Shown: piece by piece, positions 8,755-17,012 of the stretch | Position numbering within the stretch: the first letter of the stretch is position 1 | Layout: the number at the start of each line of letters is the position of its first letter | Assembly (NCBI RefSeq): GCF_004340685.1 | Contig: NZ_SLUN01000033.1 | Coordinates: 1-64,000, forward strand | Length of the DNA stretch: 64,000 bases | Source of the DNA: Hydrogenispora ethanolica | GTDB lineage: Bacteria; Bacillota; UBA4882; UBA8346 | Direction of reading: 5' to 3' | Translations under genes and position numbers: made by a program | Notes under the pieces: model-generated | Database searches by the model: none | What the model saw: only the letters and a program-made list of their open reading frames with translations | Told to the model about the DNA's origin: nothing

Positions 8755-9711
8755 TCAGTCATACAGCAATGGCTTGATCTGGGCCGAATCGATGTTGGTC
8801 CGGTCATACCAGAAGAACCCGGTATCGATGACCTTTTTCACCTTTTGGCCTTTGATGGCCATGACTGCGGCTTTTACCGCTTCATAGCCGATGCCGATCG
8901 GGTTCTGGGTGATCGCGCCGGCCATCTTGCCGGAATGGACCGCGTCGATCTGGGGCTTCCCGGAGTCATAACCGACGACCACGATCTTGCCGGTCTTTTT
9001 CAGTTCGGTGACTGCGTTCAAAACGCCGATAGCCGAACCCTCATTGGCGCCGAAGAAGCCTTTCAGATTGGGATGAGCCTGCATGATCGCCTTGGCAAGG
9101 TCGGTGGATTTGAGATGATCGCCCGCGCCGTATTGGATATCCACGATCTTGATATTGCGGTACTTGGATTTGATGCGGTTCACGAAACCATCGCGACGGT
9201 CAATTCCGGTCCGGCTGGTTTGGTCATGGACGATGACCGCGACCTCGCCCTTACCGCCGATGAGTTGCGCCATTTTATCGGCGGCCAGAGCGGCGGCGGC
9301 TACGTTGTCCGTGGCGGCGGTCGCCACCGGGATGTCGCTGTCGACTCCGGAGTCAAAGCCGATGACCGGGATGTTCGAAGCTTTGGCCTGCATCAACAGG
9401 GGTATCACCGCTTTGCTGTCGAGAGCGGCCAGGCAGATGGCTTTGGGGTTTTTGCTGAGCGCGGTCTGGAGCATATCGATCTGCTTGTCGACCATCGCTT
9501 CGCTCTCCGGGCCTTCGAAGGTGATGTCGACGTCAAATTCCTTGGCCGCCTTTTCAGCGCCCAGCTTGACCGCTTGCCAGAATTGATGCTGGAATCCTTT
9601 GGAGATGACCGGGATATAGATTCTGGGGTTGGCCGCAAGGGAAAGACCGCTGAGCAGTGAGACCACCAATAACAGGCAGACCAGGGTAAAACCGATTCGG
9701 ACCTTCTTCAT
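8755..9711 (-). CDS. Sugar-binding protein, RbsB-like (CUT2)
   Basis: A 318-residue periplasmic-binding-protein-like I family protein for a ribose-type (CUT2) ABC transporter. A signal peptide of about 26 residues (MKKVRIGFTLV...SLAA) is followed by the usual two-lobe pattern: YIPVISKGFQHQFWQAV, VIGFDSGVDSD, TSRTGIDRRDGF and VVGYDSGKPQIDAV. The ATG at 9711 has GGGAGG upstream; the longer frame to 9771 lacks an RBS. It is the last gene of the lacI-rbsA-rbsC-rbsB-like operon. No kinase or isomerase gene accompanies the operon, so the sugar cannot be named; ribose, allose or another aldose are all possible. Confidence 0.92.
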   Translation of the reverse strand: MKKVRIGFTLVCLLLVVSLLSGLSLAANPRIYIPVISKGFQHQFWQAVKLGAEKAAKEFDVDITFEGPESEAMVDKQIDMLQTALSKNPKAICLAALDSKAVIPLLMQAKASNIPVIGFDSGVDSDIPVATAATDNVAAAALAADKMAQLIGGKGEVAVIVHDQTSRTGIDRRDGFVNRIKSKYRNIKIVDIQYGAGDHLKSTDLAKAIMQAHPNLKGFFGANEGSAIGVLNAVTELKKTGKIVVVGYDSGKPQIDAVHSGKMAGAITQNPIGIGYEAVKAAVMAIKGQKVKKVIDTGFFWYDRTNIDSAQIKPLLYD

Positions 9712-9781
9712 GTCTATTCCTCCCTTTTTTATTGTATCAGCCCCGGTTCCGGGGCGGAATACCGTCCCCATAACCCAGCGG

Positions 9782-10774
9782 CTAATGGGCTTTTTTCCGC
9801 CGGATGATATCCATATAGACCGCCAGGATCACCACCGACCCGACCACCACCGTCTGCCATTCCTGGGGAATCGAAAGGATCCGCAAGCCATTGGTCAGCA
9901 CGCTCATCACGAATGCGCCGATGACTGTTCCCAAAATGGTGCCTTCCCCGCCGCTGAGTGAAGTGCCGCCGATGACCGCGGCGGCGATGGCTTCCATTTC
10001 GTAGCCCTGGCCGAGGGCGGGTTGGGCCGAGGCCAGCCGGGAGGCCATGATGATCCCCGCCAGGCCGCTGAATGCTCCGCCCAGGGTGTAGATGCCGATC
10101 TTCCAGGCATCGACATTGATCCCCGACAGGCGGGCCGCCTCTTCGTTACTGCCGAGCGCGAAGGTATAGCGGCCGAGGGCGGTCTTGGTCAGAACCAAAT
10201 TGGCGATGATGGCCACCCCGAAGAAGATCCATACTGCGCTCGGGATCCCTAAAACCGTGCCCATGGCGATATTCATGAAAGGAAGCGTGTCCGTGAAGTA
10301 GATCGGCTTGGTGCCGGAGATCACCAGTGAAAGCCCCTTGGTGATCATCATCATGCCCAGGGTCGCGATGAACGGCGGAATCTTCATCCGGGCGGTCAAG
10401 GAGCCGCTGATGAAGCCGCATAGGGCTCCGGCGGCCAGGCCGCCGAGCACGCCGATATAAATGGGCAGTTTCAAGAAGGTGATGAAGACGCCGGTCATCA
10501 CCGCTCCAAAAGTCATCACCGTGCCCACCGAGAGATCGATCCCGCCGGTAATGATGACAAAGGTCGTCCCCACGGCCAGTACCCCATTGACCGCGGTAGA
10601 GAGCAGGATGCCGATGATATTGTTGACGTTGGCGAAATTGGGCGAGGCGAGCGAAAAAAAGATAAACATCACAATCAGGCTGGCAAAAGCCAGAATCTTC
10701 TGGGTCGCGCTGGAGCGGAACAGGGATCGTTGCGGAACGCCTTTCGGCTCCGTCACTATCGGTACATTCCTCAT
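9782..10774 (-). CDS. Sugar ABC transporter permease, RbsC-like
   Basis: A 330-residue CUT2 permease of the BPD_transp_2 family with about 8-10 hydrophobic segments. Family hallmarks are FVIITGGIDLSVGT and, in the C-terminal half, AVIGGTSLSGGEGTILGTVIG, preceded by LGSNEEAARLSGI. The ATG at 10774 is preceded by GGGAGG at a good distance; the frame opening at 10864 would overlap the end of the ATPase gene and a repeat remnant. It lies between the ATPase and binding-protein genes of the same operon. The 73-bp gap upstream carries a fragment of the dispersed intergenic repeat (10804-10832). Confidence 0.94.
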   Translation of the reverse strand: MRNVPIVTEPKGVPQRSLFRSSATQKILAFASLIVMFIFFSLASPNFANVNNIIGILLSTAVNGVLAVGTTFVIITGGIDLSVGTVMTFGAVMTGVFITFLKLPIYIGVLGGLAAGALCGFISGSLTARMKIPPFIATLGMMMITKGLSLVISGTKPIYFTDTLPFMNIAMGTVLGIPSAVWIFFGVAIIANLVLTKTALGRYTFALGSNEEAARLSGINVDAWKIGIYTLGGAFSGLAGIIMASRLASAQPALGQGYEMEAIAAAVIGGTSLSGGEGTILGTVIGAFVMSVLTNGLRILSIPQEWQTVVVGSVVILAVYMDIIRRKKAH

Positions 10775-10803
10775 CTTCTCAAAACCCTCCCATTCGGTAT
10801 TGG

Positions 10804-10832
10804 TAAAAGCGTTGTGATAAACCCTGTCAGGG
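10804..10832. repeat. Fragment of dispersed inverted-end element (copy A)
   Basis: The stretch AAAAGCGTTGTGATAAA followed by CCCTGTC matches the left end of the elements at 21659, 37771 (reverse) and 52743 (reverse). Only one end is present. It lies in the gap between the ATPase and permease genes of the rbs-like operon. Confidence 0.7.
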
Positions 10833-10847
10833 AAAAACGCCCGCCAT

Positions 10848-12344
10848 TTAACGGCTGGTCGCATACTGCATGATCCGTTCCTGCGTGGCCTCGGCTGCGC
10901 TCAGTTCGCCGGTGATCCGGCCTTCGCACATCACCACGATGCGGTGGCTCATCCGCAAGATCTCGGGCAACTCCGAGGAAATCATGATGATGGCCTTGCC
11001 GCTCTCCGCCAACCTGTTCAACAACTTATAAATCTCGCTCTTGGCGCCGACATCGATCCCGCGGGTGGGTTCATCGAAGATCAGGATGTCGCAGTCCCGC
11101 ACCAACCATTTGCCGACGACCACCTTTTGCTGGTTCCCGCCCGAGAGATGCTTCACTCTCTGTTGCAGACCGGGAGTCTTGATCTGCAGCTCCTCCACGA
11201 TCGCCTGGGCCTGGCTGCGGGTCCGCGCCACATTGACCCAGCCCATGAAACCCAAAAAGCGCTCAAAGGCGGCGAGCACAATATTGGTTTCCAGCTCCAT
11301 CCCGAGGATCAATCCGTACCGTTTCCGGTCCTCGGAGAGGTAGCCGATGCCGCAGCGAACCGCATCCTTGGGGTTCTTTATGCCGATCCGGCGACCCTTC
11401 ACATAGATCTCCCCGGAATCGATGGGGTCCGCTCCGAAGATGGCCCGCGCCACCTCGGTGCGGCCGGCGCCCATCAGTCCGGCGAAACCGAGGACCTCGC
11501 CTTTTTTCAGTTGAAAGCTGACATCCCGGATTAGCCGGCCCCGGTTCAGGTTTTTGACTTCCAGCACGATTTCCGAACCGGCGTCAACGGTATTTTGATG
11601 AAATGTCTCGTAGATTTCCCGGCCGACCATCATGCCGATGATCCGGTCGATGGTGACATCGGCCGTCACCACGGTATCGATATAGCGTCCGTCCCGCATC
11701 ACGGTGACCCGGTCGGAGATCTGCTTTAACTCCTCCATCCGGTGGGAGATGTAGATGACGCCCACTCCTTTATCGCGGAGTTGGCGAATGATCCGAAAAA
11801 GTTCCTTGATCTCGGCCTCGGTCAAGGTCGCGGTCGGTTCATCCATGATCAGCACCTTGGATTGGTAGGATAACGCTTTGGCGATCTCGACCATCTGCTG
11901 TTTGGCGACGGTCAGGTCAGCCACCCGGATCCGCGGATCCAGATCCAGATGTAACGCATCCAATAGTTCCTGAGTCTGGCGGTTCATCTCTGGTTCATTC
12001 AGGATGAAATGGGCCCTTTGGCGCGGTTCGCGGCCAATGAAGATATTCTGGGCCACCGTCAGATGGGGCATCAGATTAAACTCCTGATAAATAATGCTGA
12101 TCCCCAATTCCTGGGCCGTCTTGGGATTAACGATCTCCACTTCCTTTCCCTGATAGAAGATGCGTCCGGCATCTTTCCGGTATACACCGGTGAGTACCTT
12201 CATCAGCGTCGATTTTCCGGCGCCGTTCTCGCCGACCAGCGCATGAATCTCGCCGGAGCGGAGCTCAAACTGGCACTGGCTGAGCGCATGAACTCCGGGA
12301 AAGGTTTTTTCGATTCCTTCCATCCGAACCAGAATTTCATCCAT
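10848..12344 (-). CDS. Sugar ABC transporter ATPase, RbsA-like (tandem)
   Basis: A 498-residue double ATPase that energises the CUT2 transporter at the cytoplasmic face. The first half has Walker [15 protein letters not shown], a signature region and Walker [13 protein letters not shown]. The second half has the degenerate Walker [17 protein letters not shown] typical of RbsA, the signature [10 protein letters not shown] and [14 protein letters not shown]. The ATG at 12344 is preferred over the upstream GTG at 12356 because GGGGTG lies upstream of the ATG. It starts 57 bases after the lacI-type gene and so probably shares its promoter. Length and motif set are normal for the family. Confidence 0.95.
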   Translation of the reverse strand: MDEILVRMEGIEKTFPGVHALSQCQFELRSGEIHALVGENGAGKSTLMKVLTGVYRKDAGRIFYQGKEVEIVNPKTAQELGISIIYQEFNLMPHLTVAQNIFIGREPRQRAHFILNEPEMNRQTQELLDALHLDLDPRIRVADLTVAKQQMVEIAKALSYQSKVLIMDEPTATLTEAEIKELFRIIRQLRDKGVGVIYISHRMEELKQISDRVTVMRDGRYIDTVVTADVTIDRIIGMMVGREIYETFHQNTVDAGSEIVLEVKNLNRGRLIRDVSFQLKKGEVLGFAGLMGAGRTEVARAIFGADPIDSGEIYVKGRRIGIKNPKDAVRCGIGYLSEDRKRYGLILGMELETNIVLAAFERFLGFMGWVNVARTRSQAQAIVEELQIKTPGLQQRVKHLSGGNQQKVVVGKWLVRDCDILIFDEPTRGIDVGAKSEIYKLLNRLAESGKAIIMISSELPEILRMSHRIVVMCEGRITGELSAAEATQERIMQYATSR

Positions 12345-12401
12345 ACTTGTGATCACCCCGCCGTTATCTGTTATTATGAATCGATCGTCACGAATTCAGG
12401 T

Positions 12402-13415
12402 TCAATCAATGCTACGGGCTGGTTTCACGGAACCACGGATCAAAAAATTAGACTCCAAAAGTACCCGGGTGGGGGAAGAATTTTTATGTTTCATCCGGTG
12501 CACTAATATGTCCACCGCCATCTGCCCCATCATGTAAGCGGGCTGGTTAATTGAAGTAAAGAAAGGGTTTAATACCGATGCGGAATCGTTATCATCAAAA
12601 CAGACAATTCCGATGTCCTCGGGAACATTGAAGTTCGCTTCCCGCAATGCAACAACCCCCCCAATCGCTAAAAAGTTGTTCACGGCAAAAATCGTGGTTG
12701 GCCGGGGAGCCTGTTGTAATAAATTACGGACCAGTCTGGTCCCGGTTTCGATGTTCGGTTTGTCTCCGTAAAGAATTAATCGTTCATCAATGGGGATGCC
12801 GGCGTTCAGTAAAGCCGCTCGATATCCATCGATTCTTTGGCGGTGAGCTGAATTCTCTTGAGAACCGGAGATTATCGCAATAGTTTTATGGCCTAAGCCA
12901 ATTAAATACTCGACTAAGCTTTGCGCATTACGCTGGTTGTCTGTTCCCACGAAATCAGTTATTAATGCTTCAACCTCGCGGTCCACCAGTACTAAAGGTA
13001 TCTCCCTTTTAATAACTGTTTTTAGGTTAATAACCTTGGGAGAGACCGGAGCGATAATCAAACCGTCAATCCTGCGTTCAAGAAACATTTGAATATAGGT
13101 CTGTTCTTTCTGAATATCTTCATCAGTATTTCCGAAGATAACAGCAAATCCATCTTCATTCGCTTGATCTTCGGCGCCACGTAACAGGGTAGTGAAAAAA
13201 TGATTCGTAACATCGGGGAGAATCACTGCAATGGTATTGGTGGTTTTTCGCACCAAGCTGCTGGCGTTGCTGTTTGGAATAAAATGTAACTCTTTCAGCA
13301 GGGATTGAACCTTAATCCGGGTTTCCTCACGAACATACGGATGGTTATTAAGCACCCTGGAGACAGTGGTGGTCGAAACCCCCGCTTTTCTTGCAACATC
13401 ATAAATCGTTGCCAT
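12402..13415 (-). CDS. LacI-family transcriptional regulator
   Basis: A 337-residue regulator with an N-terminal LacI helix-turn-helix (TIYDVARKAGVSTTTVSRVLN), a hinge helix around residues 48-58 (NSNASSLVRK) and a periplasmic-binding-protein-like effector domain (TIAVILPDVTNHFFTTLLRG). It is first in the operon with the RbsA/C/B-like genes, so the transported sugar is probably its effector. Two nearly identical operators (13427-13444 and 13493-13510) flank its promoter, which indicates negative autoregulation of the whole operon. Start ATG at 13415. The protein is full length and shows nothing aberrant. Confidence 0.95.
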   Translation of the reverse strand: MATIYDVARKAGVSTTTVSRVLNNHPYVREETRIKVQSLLKELHFIPNSNASSLVRKTTNTIAVILPDVTNHFFTTLLRGAEDQANEDGFAVIFGNTDEDIQKEQTYIQMFLERRIDGLIIAPVSPKVINLKTVIKREIPLVLVDREVEALITDFVGTDNQRNAQSLVEYLIGLGHKTIAIISGSQENSAHRQRIDGYRAALLNAGIPIDERLILYGDKPNIETGTRLVRNLLQQAPRPTTIFAVNNFLAIGGVVALREANFNVPEDIGIVCFDDNDSASVLNPFFTSINQPAYMMGQMAVDILVHRMKHKNSSPTRVLLESNFLIRGSVKPARSID

Positions 13416-13426
13416 TTCCCTCTGCT

Positions 13427-13510
13427 TATGAAACCTCTTTCAAAGAAATTTCCATAAACCAACATAGAATAAAATGGTTAATCGGTCAATTTTATGAAAC
13501 CCATTTCATA
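13427..13510 (-). promoter_or_regulatory. Promoter of lacI-rbs operon with two operators
   Basis: On the minus strand, -35 TTGACC (13484-13489) and -10 TATGTT (13461-13466) are 17 bp apart. Operator 1 (13493-13510) is TATGAAA-CCCA-TTTCATA, a perfect 7-bp dyad just upstream of the -35. Operator 2 (13427-13444) is TATGAAA-CCTC-TTTCAAA, between the -10 and the start codon. Their first bases are 66 bp apart, roughly six helical turns. The adjacent LacI-type protein is the expected ligand. Confidence 0.75.
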
Positions 13511-13618
13511 GAAAATATTCAACTTTAAGACAGCTTTTCCTTCATAAATTTAATTTTTATTTAAATTTTTTTTGCCATTTGGTTACATCATCTTGAGATT
13601 ACAACATAGAAAGGAATC

Positions 13619-13673
13619 TCCCAGGATTTTAGGGAGTGCTTAGTCGCTGTTATTCAGCGGGGCATTCTTTTTT
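13619..13673 (+). terminator. Orphan hairpin with T-run
   Basis: A CTCCC/GGGAG hairpin is followed by GAGTGC...CGCTG-TTATT-CAGCG...GCATTC and then TTTTTT on the plus strand. It has the form of an intrinsic terminator or attenuator, but no plus-strand gene lies on either side. The rest of the gap (13511-13887) is AT-rich with no gene that I can see. Confidence 0.5.
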
Positions 13674-13751
13674 GACCCGCCAGCCACGTCCAGGCAATTG
13701 ACCGTTTATTCTCGCCTCTTAAGTCGTGGCCTTCCGTGAGTGCAAATCGAT

Positions 13752-13766
13752 GCGAACTTGATAATC
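13752..13766 (+). repeat. Shared 15-bp intergenic word
   Basis: GCGAACTTGATAATC is found here and at 37749-37763. In both places it follows a CTTC-GTGAGTG-like stretch and lies just ahead of a long hairpin-forming element. Confidence 0.6.
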
Positions 13767-13776
13767 TTTAAAGAAA

Positions 13777-13836
13777 CTTCGCAACACAATATGTAATAGC
13801 CTTTTTCAAGGTTTCTCACATTATTGTGTTGCGAAG
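13777..13836 (-). terminator. Long hairpin after the rhamnose-type transporter operon
   Basis: Perfect 15-bp arms CTTCGCAACACAATA (13777-13791) and its complement (13822-13836) enclose an inner CCTT/AAGG hairpin. On the minus strand the stem is followed by TTTCTTT. It stands 51 bases after the stop of the binding-protein gene at 13888 and probably terminates that operon. Confidence 0.65.
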
Positions 13837-13887
13837 GATACTTATGGATTAAGAATCTTCTAGAGTTTCCCGGGAACTTACTTTAGT

Positions 13888-14895
13888 TTAGTAGACTTTC
13901 TTCCAGTCGGCGATGTTTTGTTTGTCAAACTTAAAGGGATCGCCCAACATGATTTCAGTTCCGTCTCCCACCTTAATGATCTTTTTGGTGCCAAGCCGGC
14001 CGGCTTTAAATGACTCGCCGGCCTTGCCGGTAATCGAGCCTTTTACCAGCGCGTCCGCCGCATATCCGGCCAGATAACCGACATCGATGGGATTCCACAG
14101 GTACATCCATTCGCAGACGCCGCTCTCGATGTAGTCCGCCATCTCGCTGGGTAGCCCCAAACCGGTCAGATGGACTTTGCCCTTCAAACCTTTGTCGGTG
14201 AGAACCTTGCCGGCCGCGGCAATGCCCACGGTCGTCGGGGCGATGATCCCCTTCAAGTTCGGATAGGATTTGAGCAACGCTTCCGTTTCGGAAACGCTCT
14301 TATCCCGCAGATCATCGCCGTAGGCCACTTTAACCAGTTTGATCTGACGGTATTTCGGATTTTTCAGTTCTTCCTTCATCCACTGAATCCAGGTATTCTG
14401 GTTGGTAGCTTGTGACGTTGCGCTTAAAACGGCGATCTGGCCTTTACCGCCGATCATTTTGGCGACGGCTTGAATCAGGATCCGGCCGATGCGCTCCGAA
14501 TCCGCCTGGTTGACATGGACCAGCCGGCTTTGAGGATTTACGGCGGAGTCCAGCGAAAGGACTTTAATTCCTTCCCTGGCGGCTTTGGTCAGAACGGGCT
14601 GGAGGGCATCCTGGTCATTGGCGGAGACGGCGATAGAATCCACCCGTTGGGCAATCAGCTCCTCCACCATCTGAATCTGCGCTTCCACCGTCGGTTGATC
14701 GGGGGCTTTCAGGATCGCCGTTCCTCCCAACTCCCCAATGGCATTCTTGAATCCTTCCATCATCTTCTCGCCGTAAGGATTGCCGGTATTCTTAAATACG
14801 ATGGCAAACCGTTTGGGGGATGCGGCCAGGCTAAGGCTACCGAACAATACCAGCGCCAACGCCAGGGAAATGATAGTCCTTACTGCCTTTTTCAC
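13888..14895 (-). CDS. Rhamnose-type sugar-binding protein (RhaS-like)
   Basis: A 335-residue exported binding protein. It has a signal peptide (MKKAVRTIISLALALVLFGS...LAA), then FAIVFKNTGNPYGEKMMEGF and the C-terminal LTGLGLPSEMADYIESGV with WNPIDVGYLAGYAADAL. The last block is characteristic of the RhaS/LsrB branch of CUT2 binding proteins, in particular the rhamnose transporter. The start is a GTG at 14895 with GGGAGG upstream. It is the last gene of an ATPase-permease-permease-binding protein operon, the gene content of known rhamnose importers. Rhamnulokinase and a deoxysugar aldolase lie in the neighbouring operons, which supports L-rhamnose; a related 6-deoxyhexose is not excluded. Confidence 0.88.
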   Translation of the reverse strand: MKKAVRTIISLALALVLFGSLSLAASPKRFAIVFKNTGNPYGEKMMEGFKNAIGELGGTAILKAPDQPTVEAQIQMVEELIAQRVDSIAVSANDQDALQPVLTKAAREGIKVLSLDSAVNPQSRLVHVNQADSERIGRILIQAVAKMIGGKGQIAVLSATSQATNQNTWIQWMKEELKNPKYRQIKLVKVAYGDDLRDKSVSETEALLKSYPNLKGIIAPTTVGIAAAGKVLTDKGLKGKVHLTGLGLPSEMADYIESGVCEWMYLWNPIDVGYLAGYAADALVKGSITGKAGESFKAGRLGTKKIIKVGDGTEIMLGDPFKFDKQNIADWKKVY

Positions 14896-14945
14896 TTTTC
14901 TTCAACCTCCCTTTTGTTTTTATATAAAACAGTCCTGGGACCGTT

Positions 14946-15977
14946 TTATATCGTTTTGTCGATTTTCCTCCGTTCCTCCCATTGCTGCATCTGCGGTTGT
15001 TTGCCGCGCAAGTTCAGTTTCAGATTGGGGATCATCACCGCCAATACCAGCAACAGGCCGATGATGATCAACAGCACCTGGGCGGGGATATTAACCAAGC
15101 CGAGTCCGTACCGGAGATAACCGATCAGGAATATGGCCAAAACGGCGCCGATGATTCTGCCTTTTCCGCCGGCGGTGCTCACTCCGCCCAAGACCGCCAT
15201 GGCGATGACGTCCAACTCATAACCGAGCGCGATGTTCGGCCGGGTACTGCCCATCCGGGATGTCAGGAACAAGGCGGTCACCCCCGCCATCAAACCGGCC
15301 AGGGTAAAGATGATTAGTTTTATCTGATCCACCCGGACCCCGGAAAACCGGCAGGCGGTAATATTAGTTCCCATGGCATAAACGCGCCTGCCGAAAGTCG
15401 TCTTATGGAGCAACAACCCGAATGCGATAGCGAACACGATAAACGCCACCAGGATAAAGGGTACTCCTCCGATGTAACCCCATCCTAAATAGGTGTACCA
15501 TTCCGGAAATTTGCCAGCCGCCTGATCTTGCAGGATGATATAGGCGATTCCCCGATACGTGATCATGGTGGCAAGCGTCACGATCACCGCGGATAACTCC
15601 TTAAACTTGACGATAATCAGGCCGTTTAGGAAGCCGCACAGGGTCCCTACGGCCAAACCGATGACCATGGCCAGCTCCATCGGCACTCCCGCGTTGTATC
15701 CGACCGCCATGATCACCGAGGACAAAGCGACGGTGGAGGCGACCGAGATATCGATATCTCCCAGAATCAGAATGAAAGCCATCGGAAAGACAATAAAAGC
15801 CTTATCCAAAAAAGTCATGGTAGCGCTGAGCAACCCGCGTCCATCCAGATAATAAGGGGACAGACAGGCATTGATGGTATTCACGAGGATGAAGATCAGG
15901 ACGAGCATCCATTCCCACTGGAAGAAAAACTGCTTCAGATTGAATTCTTTCCGGGATATTATGGTCTTGGGTTCCAT
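14946..15977 (-). CDS. Rhamnose-type ABC transporter permease 2
   Basis: A 343-residue CUT2 permease with about nine hydrophobic segments. It carries ILGDIDISVASTVALSSV in the N-terminal half, in place of the more usual GGIDLS, and AVLGGVSTAGGKGRIIGAV in the C-terminal half. It starts at ATG 15977 with GGAGG upstream, three bases after the stop of the sister permease at 15981. Two non-identical permeases in tandem are typical of the rhamnose (RhaP/RhaQ) and AI-2 (LsrC/LsrD) subfamilies. With rhamnulokinase nearby the rhamnose assignment is favoured. Confidence 0.9.
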   Translation of the reverse strand: MEPKTIISRKEFNLKQFFFQWEWMLVLIFILVNTINACLSPYYLDGRGLLSATMTFLDKAFIVFPMAFILILGDIDISVASTVALSSVIMAVGYNAGVPMELAMVIGLAVGTLCGFLNGLIIVKFKELSAVIVTLATMITYRGIAYIILQDQAAGKFPEWYTYLGWGYIGGVPFILVAFIVFAIAFGLLLHKTTFGRRVYAMGTNITACRFSGVRVDQIKLIIFTLAGLMAGVTALFLTSRMGSTRPNIALGYELDVIAMAVLGGVSTAGGKGRIIGAVLAIFLIGYLRYGLGLVNIPAQVLLIIIGLLLVLAVMIPNLKLNLRGKQPQMQQWEERRKIDKTI

Positions 15978-15980
15978 GGC

Positions 15981-16994
15981 CTATATCTTCCTCCTCAAGA
16001 GATTATTCCGGTCAACTCCCCTTTTCACCAGGACGTTCGTTAAGACGGCAATCAGGATAATCAGGCCCTGGATCGCCTGTTGCCAGAAGGGAGAAACATT
16101 GATCAGCGGCAGGGCGTTGTTCAGAATTCCCAGCAGCAGCGACCCCAGAATAATCCCGGAGATCTTTCCTGACCCGCCGGCGATGCTTACCCCTCCTAAA
16201 ACACAGGCGGCAATGACATTCATTTCATACCCCATCCCGGTATCATTCTGCGCCGAAGCGAACCGGGAAACCCACAATACCCCGGCCAGCCCGGCCAGAG
16301 TCCCCATGATGGTATACACCAATAATAGAATCCGGGAGGTGTTGATGCCGCTGATCCGGGCCGAATCGGGATTGCTCCCCACCGCGTAAATCTGGCGGCC
16401 GGTACGGGTATGGTTGATGAAATAGAACGATATCAGGTAAATTAGAATCGCGATAAAAATCAGGGTATTGATGCCGAGAATCGAACCGGTGGCGATGCCT
16501 TTGAAACTGTCGGGCATCTGATAGGCGCTGACCCATTTCCCGCCGCTCACCATAAAAGTCAGGCCGCGAAACACGTTCATCATCCCCAGGGAAGCGATAA
16601 TGGGCAGGATCTGTGCTTTTGCGACCAGCAAGCCCAAGACGAGTCCACAAACCATCCCGACCAGTGTCCCAAGTAGAATGACCCAAAGCGGGGAGAGCCC
16701 CGGATTGGCGCCGACCGTCATGGCGGACAGCATGCCCGAGAGGGCCAACGTGGCCCCGATGGAAAGATCGATCCCCCGGGTCACGATGACCAACATCATG
16801 CCGACCGCCAGAATACTCAAGATGGCCGTATTGATAACCAGATCGTTAATATTTTCCGCTGTCAGAAAGCTGGCATTGCGCGTCTGGACCAAAACCGCCA
16901 GAATCATGATGAATCCCAGCAAGCCGAGTTCCCGAAACTTGGCGATCCTGACACTCAGCAGTGTTTTATTGAAAGCCTTTTCCGTTACAGCCAT
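15981..16994 (-). CDS. Rhamnose-type ABC transporter permease 1
   Basis: A 337-residue CUT2 permease. Family signatures are MMLVIVTRGIDLSIGATLAL near residue 65 and CVLGGVSIAGGSGKISGIILG near residue 240, with VGSNPDSARISGI between. GGGAGGAGAG precedes the ATG at 16994, which is 18 bases after the ATPase stop. It forms the membrane channel together with the permease at 14946. Start, length and motifs are all normal. Confidence 0.92.
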   Translation of the reverse strand: MAVTEKAFNKTLLSVRIAKFRELGLLGFIMILAVLVQTRNASFLTAENINDLVINTAILSILAVGMMLVIVTRGIDLSIGATLALSGMLSAMTVGANPGLSPLWVILLGTLVGMVCGLVLGLLVAKAQILPIIASLGMMNVFRGLTFMVSGGKWVSAYQMPDSFKGIATGSILGINTLIFIAILIYLISFYFINHTRTGRQIYAVGSNPDSARISGINTSRILLLVYTIMGTLAGLAGVLWVSRFASAQNDTGMGYEMNVIAACVLGGVSIAGGSGKISGIILGSLLLGILNNALPLINVSPFWQQAIQGLIILIAVLTNVLVKRGVDRNNLLRRKI

Positions 16995-17012
16995 GCGTCT
17001 CTCCTCCCACTG

